From: Astropecten irregularis
Taxonomy: Eukaryota; Echinodermata; Asteroidea; Paxillosida; Astropectinidae
Direction of reading: 5' to 3'
DNA: 64,000 nt
Assembly: GCA_963971285.1 (NCBI GenBank)
Contig: OZ020245.1
Coordinates: forward strand, 24,628,983 to 24,692,982
Positions 32,253 to 45,000 of the stretch are shown here, one piece after another. A model generated the notes under the pieces. It saw only the letters and a list, made by a program, of their open reading frames with translations. It had not been told where the DNA came from and ran no database searches. Every line of letters begins with the position of its first letter. Within the stretch, counting starts at the first letter, position 1. A program made the translations under genes and the position numbers.

Positions 32253-33203
32253 CACCCTAATTAGTAACCATAAGCCCCCACCCCTACCCCTCTCCTCTTA
32301 CCCTCACACCCACCCTCACCATCACCCTTCACCCCAACCATTATCCCATGCACCTCTGACCCTCACCCCACCTCACCCCTTATCCTCACCCCTCCTAACC
32401 TTACCCCTCACCCCACCCCTACCCCTCTCCTCTTACCCTCACACCCACCCTCACCATCACCCTTCATCCCAACCATTATCCCCATGCGCCTCTGACCCTC
32501 ACCCCACCTCACCCCTTATCCTCACCCCTCCTAACCTTACCCCTCACCCCACCCCTACCCCTCTCCTCTTACCCTCACACCCACCCTCACCATCACCCTT
32601 CATCCCAACCATTATCCCCATGCACCTCTGACCCTCACCCCACCTCACCCCTTATCCTCACCCCTCCTAACCTTACCCTCACCCCCACCCCTACCCCTCT
32701 CCTCTTACCCTCACACCCACCCTCACCATCACCCTTCACCCCAACCATTATCCCCATGCACCTCTGACCCTCACCCCACCTCACCCCTTATCCTCACCCC
32801 TCCTAACCTTACCCTCACCCCCACCCCTACCCCTCTCCTCTTACCCTCACACCCACCCTCACCATCACCCTTCATCCCAACCATTATCCCATGCACCTCT
32901 GACCCTCACCCCACCTCACCCCTTACCCTCACCCCTCCTAACCTTACCCTCACCCCCACCCCTACCCCTCTCCTCTTACCCTCACACCCACCCTCACCAT
33001 CACCCTTCACCCCAACCATTATCCCCATGCACCTCTGACCCTCACCCCACCTCACCCCTTATCCTCACCCCTCCTAACCTTACCCTCACCCCCACCCCTA
33101 CCCCTCTCCTCTTACCCTCACACCCACCCTCACCATCACCCCTCATCCCAACCATTATCCCCATACACCTCTGACCCTCACCCCACCCCACCCCACCACT
33201 TAC
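32253..33203. repeat. C-rich minisatellite, period 135-136 bp, about 7 copies
   Basis: The landmark tctcctctta recurs at 32291, 32426, 32562, 32698, 32834, 32969 and 33105. The + strand is almost free of G, with shorter ccctcacc-type sub-repeats. Open reading frames across it are by-products of the repeat. Confidence 0.95.
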
Positions 33204-33579
33204 CCTTAAAACTGCTGGTGCGATTTGGCTAAAGGCCTTGCCACATGAGTTGTTTTCATGCTTGTGAAATTTCTCCAAGGATTCACCAGGGACGTTGGTC
33301 ACTCTCAAGCATTGGTATCCCTTCAAACGATGACACTTCCGTAAGATTTCTCAAGTGTGAGGAAAAATCCGCAAGCCTTGCGAGTTTTTTTTTTTAGCAT
33401 CGTGTGAAGAGGCCTTAAATGTACAAGACTGCTCTAGTACTTTGTCCAATTCTGAATCTTGAAAAGTGACCATCATCCCTTCAGTTATTCCTTAAAGCCA
33501 CAAGAACAGGAAGGGAAAAAGGGATTGTCAATGTGATAAGGATGGAAGATGAAAACCACTGCATTACAGCACTTTCCTG

Positions 33580-33799
33580 GAGCCAATTTCATAGAGCTGC
33601 TTCAGCACAAAATTCGTCTTCCTTGATCAAACAGGATTACCAACCAAATTTTCATCTGATGTTTACTGCTTTTGACTTGTATTCACCCATTGTTTGCTGA
33701 GCATAACATTCAGTTTTGGCTGGCATACTGATTTTATTTACCAAGGTTTTTGGTGCTTACGCACATTTTGGTGCTTAAGCAGCTCTAAGGAAAGTTGAT
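33580..33799 (+). repeat. Dispersed element ccaatttcatagagctgctt
   Basis: Near-complete copy: gagccaatttcatagagctg at left, ttggtgcttaagcagctcta at right, with ttccttgatcaaacaggatt inside. Confidence 0.8.
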
Positions 33800-34363
33800 C
33801 GGCCCAAGACAGCGTGGACGCGCACAGTGGAAAAAGAAGGGAAGAAACTAAACTAAGGTGGAGATCATAGAACAAGAGACAGCCGGAATAGGAGACTTGC
33901 ATCCTTATGGGCCACAGGACCCGACGAGAATAGATAGTGAAAAATGAAGCAATTGAAATGAAACAAAATAGGAATCGTTGTTTCTCGAAAAGTAACCACC
34001 AATTGTCATGACATTTTCAATTCACAGATTGGTGTTATGATCTTCATTTTGAAACAAAAAAAGAAGATCAATCAATGATGCATTTAACCTCAATTCAGAC
34101 AACTTTTAAAAAGCACACAATTGTATGGATGACTAACAGTTTCAACCATACTGGCATTAGAAGAGCATACTCCAATACTTGAGAATGGATGTGATTGGCT
34201 ATAAACGTATACTGTGTTGGCGGTTACAATATTCAGCTCAGTATTCTGATTGGCGAGAAAAAAATAATATGATAGCTGTTCTTATTCCAGAGTATTGTGT
34301 ACTCACCGGTAACTGTAATCCCTGGGGTGTTTTCCAAATATTGTCTTTCTTTTCTTATTGAAA

Positions 34364-34729
34364 TTAAAGGTAATATCATACTTTGGTTTTTATCAAAGAA
34401 ATACAGATTCATGGGTAAAAATATCTAGACAGATACAGTAACATGTCATCTTTGAAAATTTCAGTCCCATACGGTGCCCACTTTTTGAGAAAATAGTGTA
34501 AAACGGCCACAGTATTTCTTAAGTCTTTTCTCTTTTATTTTTTATCTTTTTAAAGATCAAAAAGATTTCCGGTCGTTGTTTTACTAATTTCTGGATAAAT
34601 ACACCATTTCAGGCGGAACAATTTTAACGGTATGTTTCTATTACCACCATCTTCATACCCTGTAAGTTATACGTAAATATGTGAACAGTTCTGTTTTGGT
34701 TTCTTACCAAAGTATGATACTACCTTTAA
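34364..34729 (-). repeat. TTAA-ended miniature element (R1), reverse
   Basis: Full-length, both TTAA and both inverted ends intact. Intergenic. Confidence 0.93.
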
Positions 34730-36375
34730 TGATACCCTATAATGTTCGTCGCATGTACCATCCTTACAATGTCCTGTGTGATTTATGCCAACAAGGTTCA
34801 TCTTCATTGTGTTATGCTGAATCGAACACGTCCACATCATGGTTTCCATGAACATCCATTTCCAGTCAATTTCAGTTTATAAGGAATTGGAGCCACGTAT
34901 CCGGTGACTATTCAGATGTTTTTATTATTCGGAACATGAACCTACAAAGACTGATCCTAATGAGCCCTAGTTCAAACAACAATGCATTGGAAACCTCCAT
35001 TGTGTTTTATACAAAGGACAACCTGAAATGTGTCCACAGATAATAAGAATAGTGTGTGCTACTGATTAGTTTATTTGAAATGAAGACAATGCCTTGCTCG
35101 TCCTTCGCCAGAAAATAATGTCAGTGAAGAAAAAAAAGACAAGGTTGTGATATTTATATTCATAAGTCTAGAAAATTATCATATTATACCGGTTAAATTT
35201 GTATCCACGCATGTGGATTATAAAATATTAACGGATTTCAATACCATTGGCTTAAGACATGAACACCATAATTATGTGTGAATGAGGAATTATTTTTACA
35301 TAAGCTATTGCGAACAAAGCCAAACGATAAAACGAAAATATCAAGCCATAAAAACAGGTTATTTTCCATGGTATTTGGGTTTTTTTTTTTTTATAGTGAA
35401 ATTTGAATTGAATTTCCCTAGCATATTATGCTTCAATGTGCAATATTATAATTTATGCAATATAATTGGTTGTTGTTGTTGTTGTTGTTCATTATACATG
35501 CCACAAACCAACCTTTGTAGCACCATGTTCACGTCTTAAAATGTATGGTTATATTATTTTAACCAACATGGCTGATTTTAGAAAATCACATGTTTCTTAT
35601 TTTAGACGACACACGGCAATGGAAAAATGTGTACCGCCAGTAACGGTATTTCATTTTATCAACATATTGCCTTATATGCATGCAACAGGTTACCTCATCT
35701 ACATCTCAGTGAATTAATAAACTGACCGTGTGCCACGCCGTGTGCCCTTAATCAAGCTAGTCAATATTGTCATGGATACCGAATGCTCGTGGCAGGTTGC
35801 CATGGTAACGATGGACTCGCATAGAAAGCCGCCATAGGCCAAACAAAAACATGGCGAGCAATTGGAGCGTAGTATAAAGGGAGGTAGAATATATATTATT
35901 ACTATGCCTCATGCATGGCTATGAAAAAGATAGCGCTTTGTATACCAGTATGGCATATCTTATACAAAATGGAATCATCATTATAATCTATTGCAAATAG
36001 CGTGCAGGTATAATAATAATCAGGTATACAAGTCCATAATATCGGCACGTTGGCAAATACATGTGTAGCATGCAAACCAGAAAATAGTGTTGATGTTGTT
36101 CGTTGTTTTGCTTTATTCTGTTTTGGTTTCAGTAATTATGTGAAGTTGCTTGGACCTTTCAGAAAAAATCTTCTTTCGGAATTATATTGTTTGCATAGGC
36201 CTATACACAGTATATAATTGTCAACACGAAACGTAAGCAATAATCGTTCAATGAATGACCCTGGGTAATTGAATTGTATTGTGTAAGGCATCAATTGTTT
36301 GAAATATGCAAATATGACAATTGACTGCCATCCACGAATAAAATACCTGTCACAAGGGGGAGGCAAATGGAACGA
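34730..36375. other. Intergenic, no recognised feature
   Basis: AT-rich; nothing with coding or repeat structure beyond a short (TTG)n at 35466-35489. Confidence 0.4.
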
Positions 36376-36533
36376 TACCCCCCCCCCCCACCCTCCCCGA
36401 AGCAGCCCCCCCCCCCCCCCCCCCATTGTAAAAACAGAAAACAATCAAAATTATTATTTTTTTTAAATCTTCCTTTTTTATGTATCCCCTTGCCGGATGC
36501 CCAAAGCTTGCGGTGCTGGAGATCCCTGTCACC

Positions 36534-36903
36534 TTAAAGGTAGTATCATACTTTGGTTTAGAAACCAAAACAGAAATGTTCACAGATTTACGTATATAAC
36601 TTACAGGGTATGAAGATAGTGCTGGTAGAAACATACCGTTAACAAGAATTTCGCCTGAAATGGTGTATTTATCCAGAAATTAGTAAAACTACGACCGAAA
36701 ATCTGTTTGATCTTTTAAAAGATCAAAAATAAAAGCGAAAAGACTTAAGAAATACTGTGGCCGTTTTTCACTGTTTTCTCAAAAAATGGGCACAGTATGG
36801 GACTGAAAATTTTCACAGATGACTGTTATTGTATCTGTCTTGATATATTTGCCCATGAATCCGTATTTCTTTGATAAAAACCGAAGTATGATGTTACCTT
36901 TAA
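36534..36903 (+). repeat. TTAA-ended miniature element (R1)
   Basis: Both ends intact. It lies just after a C-rich low-complexity stretch (36378-36424). Confidence 0.92.
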
Positions 36904-37523
36904 AGGCTACATAAAATACATAATTCTGAAATATATATATATACATACATATACATCAAAATGTACATGTGTTATCCCCCCCCCTCCTTGGCTGCAATCG
37001 AACCTACAACCACCTGTATATTGGGTCATGGCATTTGTAGGTTTGAATAGTCAGGTAAACAAGTCCATAATATCGACACGTTAATTGGCAATATGCCACC
37101 GCCATATTAAGGTAATGGCGGTTGTTGTTTGAAATGATATAAAATTGCTTGAAAATAACAACTCCACTGTGATGTATCATTATGCGTGAGTAGCGCACAC
37201 ACTCCACCGCATGCAATATTCTAAGGGATACGGGGAGTAGTCAATCTCGAAGGTTTGAAGCAATAAATGATCGACACGTATATATATAGTTGGGGTTTTG
37301 TTTTCAGACTTGATAAAAGGTATATTTTATATGATGTAATGTAAACCCTAGGAAGGAACAACACAATGTAATCAAAAAGGCCAAAAGGGGGTTGTTTATC
37401 AAGCGGGCATTTTGTATAAAGTCTGTTCGAGAACAATTAATGGTTTTATTGTCGTTTCATTATCACCTGTCCTTGATCCGAATGCAGTGCACGTATACAC
37501 ACACGCGCACATGCTCATATGAG

Positions 37524-37845
37524 TTAAAGGTATACATTCATACTTTGGTTTTTGTCAAAGAAATGCATATTCATGAGCAAAAATATCAAGAAAAATACAA
37601 TGACAGTCATCTGTGAAATTTCCACGGTATTTTTCAAAGGGGTCTTGATCCCAGGGGAGATCAAACTTTATTTTAGGTCTTTGATTTTGCTCTTTTCGGG
37701 ATAATACATCAATTATGTTCGGGCAGAAACATTATTGTAACGGTATATGTTTCTACCAACAACATATTTATGCACTGTAAGTTTGACGCAAATCTGTGAA
37801 CATTTCTGTTTTAGTTTGTTTACCAAAGTATGATAGTACCTTTAA
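37524..37845 (-). repeat. TTAA-ended miniature element (R1), reverse, divergent
   Basis: ttaaaggtatacattcatac at left, atgatagtacctttaa at right; the central part is shortened and replaced around 37620-37700. Confidence 0.82.
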
Positions 37846-38689
37846 ATAAAAGATCACCAGCATGGCTTTAAGGAAAATATCTCCTCTTCTAATCTTGTTA
37901 AACTGAACTTCAGGCCACAATGATTTATTTAAATAATTTCGCCGAAAAAATTAACAGGAAACAGTGCGCAACATCCAATCCGGAGGTATAGGCCTAATAT
38001 GGGAAAAGATTTGAAATCGGAAACTTCTCAATTTTGGGAGTTGCGCAAAGTTCTGGGCATTTTTATTTGATAACTTAGAAGAAACTACTCGCCCAGAATT
38101 AATGTAACAGGCGAGAAGGCTGTCGTGTCCTCAACGTTTTCTTCAGAATCAATGAGTTATTGAACGGCATAAAAACATCATAAATTGTGCCGTTTTTGTG
38201 GTGTGTTTTTATTTTTTACTCTTCGTATCACAAACACAAATTTGTAGATTCGTTCGTCCGAGAAATTGTATTTTGTTGTGTTTTTTTTTTATTTTCATCT
38301 TACTTTGAATCATATTCAGTATGTATTCCAAAAACTCTGGCATTGTATCAGGGTGCAGACTGGTAAATATGCCAAAATCAGTGCGCAAGCTCATTTTTAT
38401 TATGATAATTATTGTAATCTAAATATACATTTGCCTTAGGGGGAGGCGTATTTATTCAAAGTCTCGTTCAGTCCATTTGACACTTAATTAGGGGTTATTT
38501 TTGCATGGAATTTTCACCTAAAAGCCATTGTTTGCCCTATGATAAAACAAATACGAAACGACATAAAAATTGAAGATTGCACCTTTATTCTTACAGTATG
38601 GCTTGATTGCATCAGGACATTGTGAGGATTTTTTTTTTTAATATTTGACAGTTTTGCAATTGTTACTGTTCGGCAGGCATGAAGTGTAC
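37846..38689. other. Intergenic, no recognised feature
   Basis: No exon or repeat recognised. One TAGGCCTA word at 37989. Confidence 0.35.
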
Positions 38690-39032
38690 CGTGACGTTGC
38701 ACGTCCACTGCCGCGCTGGTTGTCAATAATACGCGCAGTCGATGGTCTGCCAATCAAGGGATAGTTGAAGCAAGCTGCAAGCGCGCTGCCACCGAAGGCC
38801 TCGTATGGGAGACAGTCACTAGAGTTTATACCCGAGACAAACACGCTACCACTTCTACCGTCGTAACTCTGGTCTCACAAGAGACAGAACTCTCACCCTG
38901 GGGAGCGAAAACCCTTTTTTAAGTCAGGAGCACATAGGACTGGTAAGGCCTTGATTTCACGACGTTTTGAGTGTGGACACCGAAGAAGAATCGGGAAGCT
39001 AAGACACATAGCAGGCCGCAGCTTGCAGCAAA
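38690..39032 (+). promoter_or_regulatory. Gene B likely promoter and 5' UTR region
   Basis: Non-repetitive stretch before the start codon with raised CpG content. No TATA box is obvious. Placement rests only on position and composition. Confidence 0.3.
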
Positions 39033-39074
39033 ATGTGGGGCTGGATTGTGTTCTGCACGGTACCTATTCTGGCG
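39033..39074 (+). CDS. Gene B exon 1: start codon and signal peptide
   Basis: ATG in context gcaaaATGT; reads MWGWIVFCTVPILA, then donor GTGAGT at 39075, phase 0. With the next exon it gives MWGWIVFCTVPILAFAS, a signal peptide with a likely cut after FAS. The 5' flank carries more CpG than the surroundings, as expected near a transcription start. Confidence 0.82.
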
Positions 39075-42000
39075 GTGAGTCCATTGAATCCCTTCGTATA
39101 ATTTTCTCGCTTGATTTGTGAAATATAGCGCGTGTCACGTCTGCTGTTAATTCTTTGTTAACCTGTTTTGTGCAATCATTGGATTCCTTTTGTAGAGTGC
39201 ATTCTACCACCGCTGTTTACACGGGTTGATCTTTTTCGGTGCAAACAATAATATTGTAGAATTGAAAAGTAGTGTACATGTACAATGCTTAATCATCCAA
39301 TCTGTGCCGTTTTGAGGGAGGGGGTAGAATCGTGATTTTTTTGAACCGCCCAAAGTCTTTTCACCATTATTTTTTATCTTAAAAAAAAAAAAAATTGGTC
39401 ATTGGTTTACTCTTTTCTGGATAAATGCAGCATTTCAGGCAGAAAAATAGTAACGGTAGTGGATGGTAGAAACATACATGTTTCTACCATCACCACTTAT
39501 ATACCTGTTATAGTTAAAGTTATAGTTAAAAGTTATAGGTAAATCTGTGCAAAGATTTATGTTTCAGTATAATGCTACCAAAGTATGATAGTAGGCCTAT
39601 ACCTTTAAGTCACTGAAGTACATGATTATGCTGCATTTAAAGGACCACTCATCCACTCATCCATGACATGAATAGTTAGGACACAAGGATTATTGATTCA
39701 TCTTCCAAATTATCCTTGGCCTAAGTTGATTAACGCTAGTTTTTTTAATGAAGCGTAAACAAACAGCCCGTTATAATCTTTTCATTGACTGAATCTCATC
39801 CACAGTCTGCGACACTTTGTCCGTGGAAGGGCAGTTACCCTCCGCAGACGAGTTTGCAGTTGAAAAAATCCCAGCTATACAAAAACTTATTTCCCAAATG
39901 ACCATATTTTGTATAAAAATGGGACATTATAACGGTATTAGTATGCAGTCATCCGTCATTGTCTGCAAACTTAGGTTTGCAATCCTGAATAGGCTGGGCC
40001 TGAAAGAAAACAAAGTACGATGGATGTTTAGTGGAATTCGGGCATGCACGGCCTCAAATTCTCACAAACCGGGAGATGATGTGTTTGATGGCTTGTTGGC
40101 TGAAAGGTATAGCTACGTTTCGGCTGCGGAATGCTAGCTTTTATCAAGCTGATGAAGACACTTGCACGGCCCCAAAGGATAGCTGCCTGCAGCCGAATCG
40201 ACGCTATACCTTTCAGCGTATACATAATTTGTTATGGTAGGCCTACCCTTATTCCAGTATTAAGACTTTAATAAGATTTTTGTAACGATTTTTCTCAAAT
40301 CGAAGGGCATAGATAGGAAATTATCAAATCATGATATGATAATTATCAAACAATGACAAATTGTTTGAATACACTGCAATTTAAATATTTGGTTGTGCCC
40401 ACCCATGAATTTTGAAATGGTGCCCATTTTGTTCTCATTCTCCATTTAAGGTAATATTATACTTCAGTTTTTGTCAAAGAAATACAGATCCATGGACAGA
40501 AATGTCAAGGAAGATACAGTAACAGTCATCTGTGTAAATTTCAGTCTCATACGGTACCTAATTTTTGAGAAAACGGTTAAAAACGGCCCCAGTATATATA
40601 TATTTTTTTCTTCTTTATCTTTAAAAGATCAAAAACAATTGTGGACATTTTACTCTTTTCTGGATAAATACAGCATTTCAGGCAGAAGAATTTTAACTTA
40701 CGTTTCTACCATCACCATCTTTATACCCTGTAAGTTATAGGTAAATCTTTGAAGATTTCTGTTTCGGTATGCTACCAAAGTATGCCTTTAAAACAATATT
40801 TATAGATAATAACACATATTCCCCCTGTGGATCCACCACTGATATACACTTCTTATCATCACCGAGGCCACGAAATGACACCCGCTGGATGTAATGTGTG
40901 CATTTGTTTTTCGAATTTCGTTTTAGTTTCGATTTGTGCATATAGGCCTATTATCTGCCTGCATATAATTTACAAGACCTTATTTATAACGAAACTTGGA
41001 TAATTAAATTAGTTACGAGCGTCACTCGTCTTTTCACGTTTTCCCCGATATTCGGTTTCACAAACTGACACGCAAGTCATTTTCCCATATCTGTTTAAAA
41101 TCGGTTTCACAAACTGACACGCATGTCACTCGTCTTCATAAATCCGATTCTGTCCAGTGCCGCAGCGCCGATGCTTTTACTGCTAGCGCGTGTCAGTTCG
41201 TGAAACCGATATAATAACGTTTACATAATTTTTAATTTTCACGAAATGACACACATGTTCTAGGCCTAATTTGCTAGTTGACAATACCCGTGAACAACTT
41301 AAAATACGTCGACTATAGTACAATGAATTAACATATTTTTGAGAAGTAAGTAAAAAAAAAAGTCGTATTTATTTACATTTCATTTGAAATAAGCCGGTTT
41401 TTTAAAGTCAAACGGCTATAATCTCAAAAAAGATACATTAATTTCTTGTAAGTTGGGTGTCGGTGACATTATGATGGTAATGGAAAGACCTCACTCATCA
41501 CTGCTTTCAGAGCGTCGATATTAATTTTGTGTTCTTTTTTAGACCGTGAAAAACTTACGGTTTGGATTTTGGATTTCTGTATTTATTTTTCACGCGCCGT
41601 GACCCCTTTTACATTATTTTTTAAAGGGAGCATATATGATTTGCAAGGCCTCCAAAAAGAATTATTGAGTTTGAGACAGAAAATGCACTCAGCAGTTCAT
41701 AAACAGTGCAAACAGCCACCATGGGAAATCGTGTTTCGTCAGATGCTGGGAAATCAAGATTTAGTGTCTTTTCCAGAGATCGTTCGTCGGAACGATTTTT
41801 GGAACAAACATAAAGTAAACTATTCTTCATGTTTTATAAGAAAAATCGAGTCGGGTTTTCGCTATTTTCTCGTGACTCAGATGTCCGATTGAGCTCAGAT
41901 TTTCACATTTTTAATATTTCATGTACATAGTTGATCAGACAAAGTATGAGTGCTGTCCAGTGACCTTCACCAATCATGTATTGTACCTTTAAATGTTACA

Positions 42001-45000
42001 ATAACTCAACTAATAATCTAATATTGTTGTCGGCGATGCAGTATCATTATTGAGAGTATTAAAAGCAACTGAATTAAATGAATTGGTTCCATTAGCATCA
42101 GTCATTTTTGACAGGTTGTTAAACATTGCCTGTGCAGTTTTCATCAATATAGAAAATTGCATAAACACGTGATAGATGGGCTTGTCATTTGTCTATTAGA
42201 AATCATTTGATTGATTCGCTCATATAATGACAGGGACAGTCAGCCTAAATTGCCATTAACAGTTTGCAGACGCTTCTCGAATTAGCTCAGGAAACAAAAA
42301 ACCATGAACAGTGTTTGTTCCGAGTTGACAGCTGTAAAAGACGACATCATTCATTCCACAGTCGCAGTATGACAAAAGGGGAAACAGCCCGTAGTATTTC
42401 GGACCATTTTGGCAGAGCAGTCGATGTTGATTGTCTGTGAAACCTCATGATCTTTTGGATTTGGCAGTTGTAGTTTATCGCCATTTCATTTAAACTTTCG
42501 TCGTTTAAGCTGATGATACCACACGGCCCTACAATATGGGCCTATATGTTTTGGGTTTGGTTTTGTTTTTCAGTAGCTGTAAATTGGTTTGGTATGCAGT
42601 TTTTACTTTAACCGCCAAGAGCTATACACTATACACCTAACAGCAATTTCCTGACAGTAATATCATTGTTTTTATATGTCAAAGATCGTAGAACCTTTAT
42701 TCATGAATGAATCATCTTGTCCGTTTTTCGAGTAGGCCTACAGGAGGCCTATATACATTTTTCTTAAAAACTTCAATTATTCGGTTTGAAATGTCAAAGT
42801 GCTTGGTATTAATATCAGCTTTGTATTCTGACACAATTCCAATCAATCGGCGAACGCCTTGTGAATGAAAGTATTCTTTTTTACCTTTTGTAAAACCGTC
42901 GTTTTCTGGACGCGTTGCCATTATCATAAAAACTTTATGAATGCTTACCACAAAGTCCGTTGAGCCTATAGAATAGTGACTTATACCCGAATTAAAACAT
43001 TTAACGTCTGCCGTCTATACATAATTGAAGTAAAAGTCCATGCATTCGAAGTGAACAAGGCGGGATGTCGCCGTTTGTCAAAACATAATGCATTTTGGGG
43101 ACTCCATACCATCCACCGATCGTCCGACAGACAACTTGCACGGTTTCAGAATAATTATTGTTTTCTGGGGATTCTGAATCATTTCACTTTGGGCCGATTC
43201 CCGGATTGTTGGAGATGATTCTACCAATTTCCTATTAAACAAACTATTCCGTATCATTCCGTTTTCTCTTCTGGTCGGCCATGTGGGGGGGGGGGGGGGG
43301 GGGGTTCGGATAAAGGAATTTCGATGAAACCATACTTGTCATCAAATTACACAGACACCAACCTTCCATAATCTGATTGTAGCCTAATATCATAATGATA
43401 TACTGAAGTCTGAAAACAATGATAATATCTCATAGTTTAATTTTCATATCTCATAGGTAATTGCAGTCTTGGTTGTTAATATTTCTAGCACTTGTGAACA
43501 GTATATAGGGTGCATTCGTTTAGCTCACACGGGTCAGCCCTTACTGGGAAAGGTCGTGTTTTACTGCACAAAACAAGCGAGAAAATGGGGACGAGGTTGA
43601 CTGGTGACCCGGGGGAGCTAAACGAATGCACCCAAAGTATATGTCTCTGAGGTGCCAGTGAAAATTGGCACGTGTTTGACATAAACTCACGGGCGAATGT
43701 ATTTAGAAGGGTTTTTAGTGTATGAGAAGGGCCGGACATTTCGATCCATAGCCAAAGATCATGCTGGGATCGAATTAACTTCAGGCCGGCGCTCTAACTC
43801 CAAGCATTTTGTGAGGTTATTATTTTGGTTGATGAGCAGTTTGCAGCAATGTGTATTACTTGTATCGGTTTTTGTATTACAAAACAAAACCTATGCGATT
43901 TTTGTCATGAATTTCTGATTAATTCTGTTCTAAAAACTTAGATACTGGGTTAGCATTTGAAAATGTTGTATTCTTTAAATTATTTGCAATTAAAAGGTCA
44001 TTTTAAAGTTCATGTCATAAGTGTGAGATATGACACCATGACCACTTACAACATGTCCTTTTTTACACCTCCGTCCTATATTGAAAACGGAGCAATTTAG
44101 TTTTGAGCGGGCTTTTGCGCAGCTACTGAACATTAATATCAAATATTGAAGTAGGGCCTATCTCTTGTAACCATAATGCGTACATTTACACTTGTAAGAC
44201 GAATGGGAAAATACGGTGTCGTGTGTTTGGGATCGGTTGACAAAGAGAAAAAGGCGCCAAAATGCATCTAGGCCGGAATTAGGGAATACATTATTGAAAT
44301 GTTATTAGGTAAACGCAGTGGGCTGGAACTGGAGACAAAGCGATTCATTTTTTCAAGTCGTGAATATTTTTTGTTCATGACGGCAACAGTTGCTATTTTA
44401 AGACGCAGCATAATAACGACTTCAGTCAGAAACACACAACGAAAGCTGATGGCATTATGGGTCATGTATTGATCATTGGTGATGTGTTAATAAGCATAAA
44501 TTGGCCATATACAAGATGAGCATAATGAGGAGTTTTGCTCACACGACCTTTTCGTCTGTATATTAGGATTTTTCGATTTGGCTTAGGCTGCGCGGCTCTA
44601 TAGCTCCGACTCCGCAATCTCAACATTATACCGTGTATCGTGGATTATGTTTTTGTCAGTGTTACTATTGATGATGAAGGTGAAGCTTGTTTTTCTTGTT
44701 CCAAATAAGATTATCTATAAGCCGTAGCCAGAAGACTCCTTTGACTCCTGGAAACGGGTTTAGTTGTCAATAATTCATGTGAAAATATTTCTGTTACCGC
44801 ATCACCAACCCCGCCTCGCACAGTGCGGAAACTAATTCATTATCTGTCAACACACCTCAGTGGCAATTGTAATTTCATCCTGCCGATAACCAGAGTGAAA
44901 GAAAAATTGAACAGAAAATTGCCATTTTGAAATGGATGAAAAGTGACATGTTTAACGGTTAATCAATCGTTCAACTCCAGCCTGCTTTGTGAATTGATCC

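Noticed and set aside
32227-33326. Open frames of 134 (+) and 94 (-) codons rich in Pro/His or Gly
   Set aside because: They lie in the 135-bp minisatellite and exist only because the repeat lacks stops in one frame.
39817-40137. 106-codon frame in the first intron of B (SVEGQLPSADEFAVEK...)
   Set aside because: The start resembles coding sequence and follows a catccacag acceptor, but no in-frame donor joins it to exon 49245. It runs into the inverted-repeat element at 40099, and gene B is complete without it.
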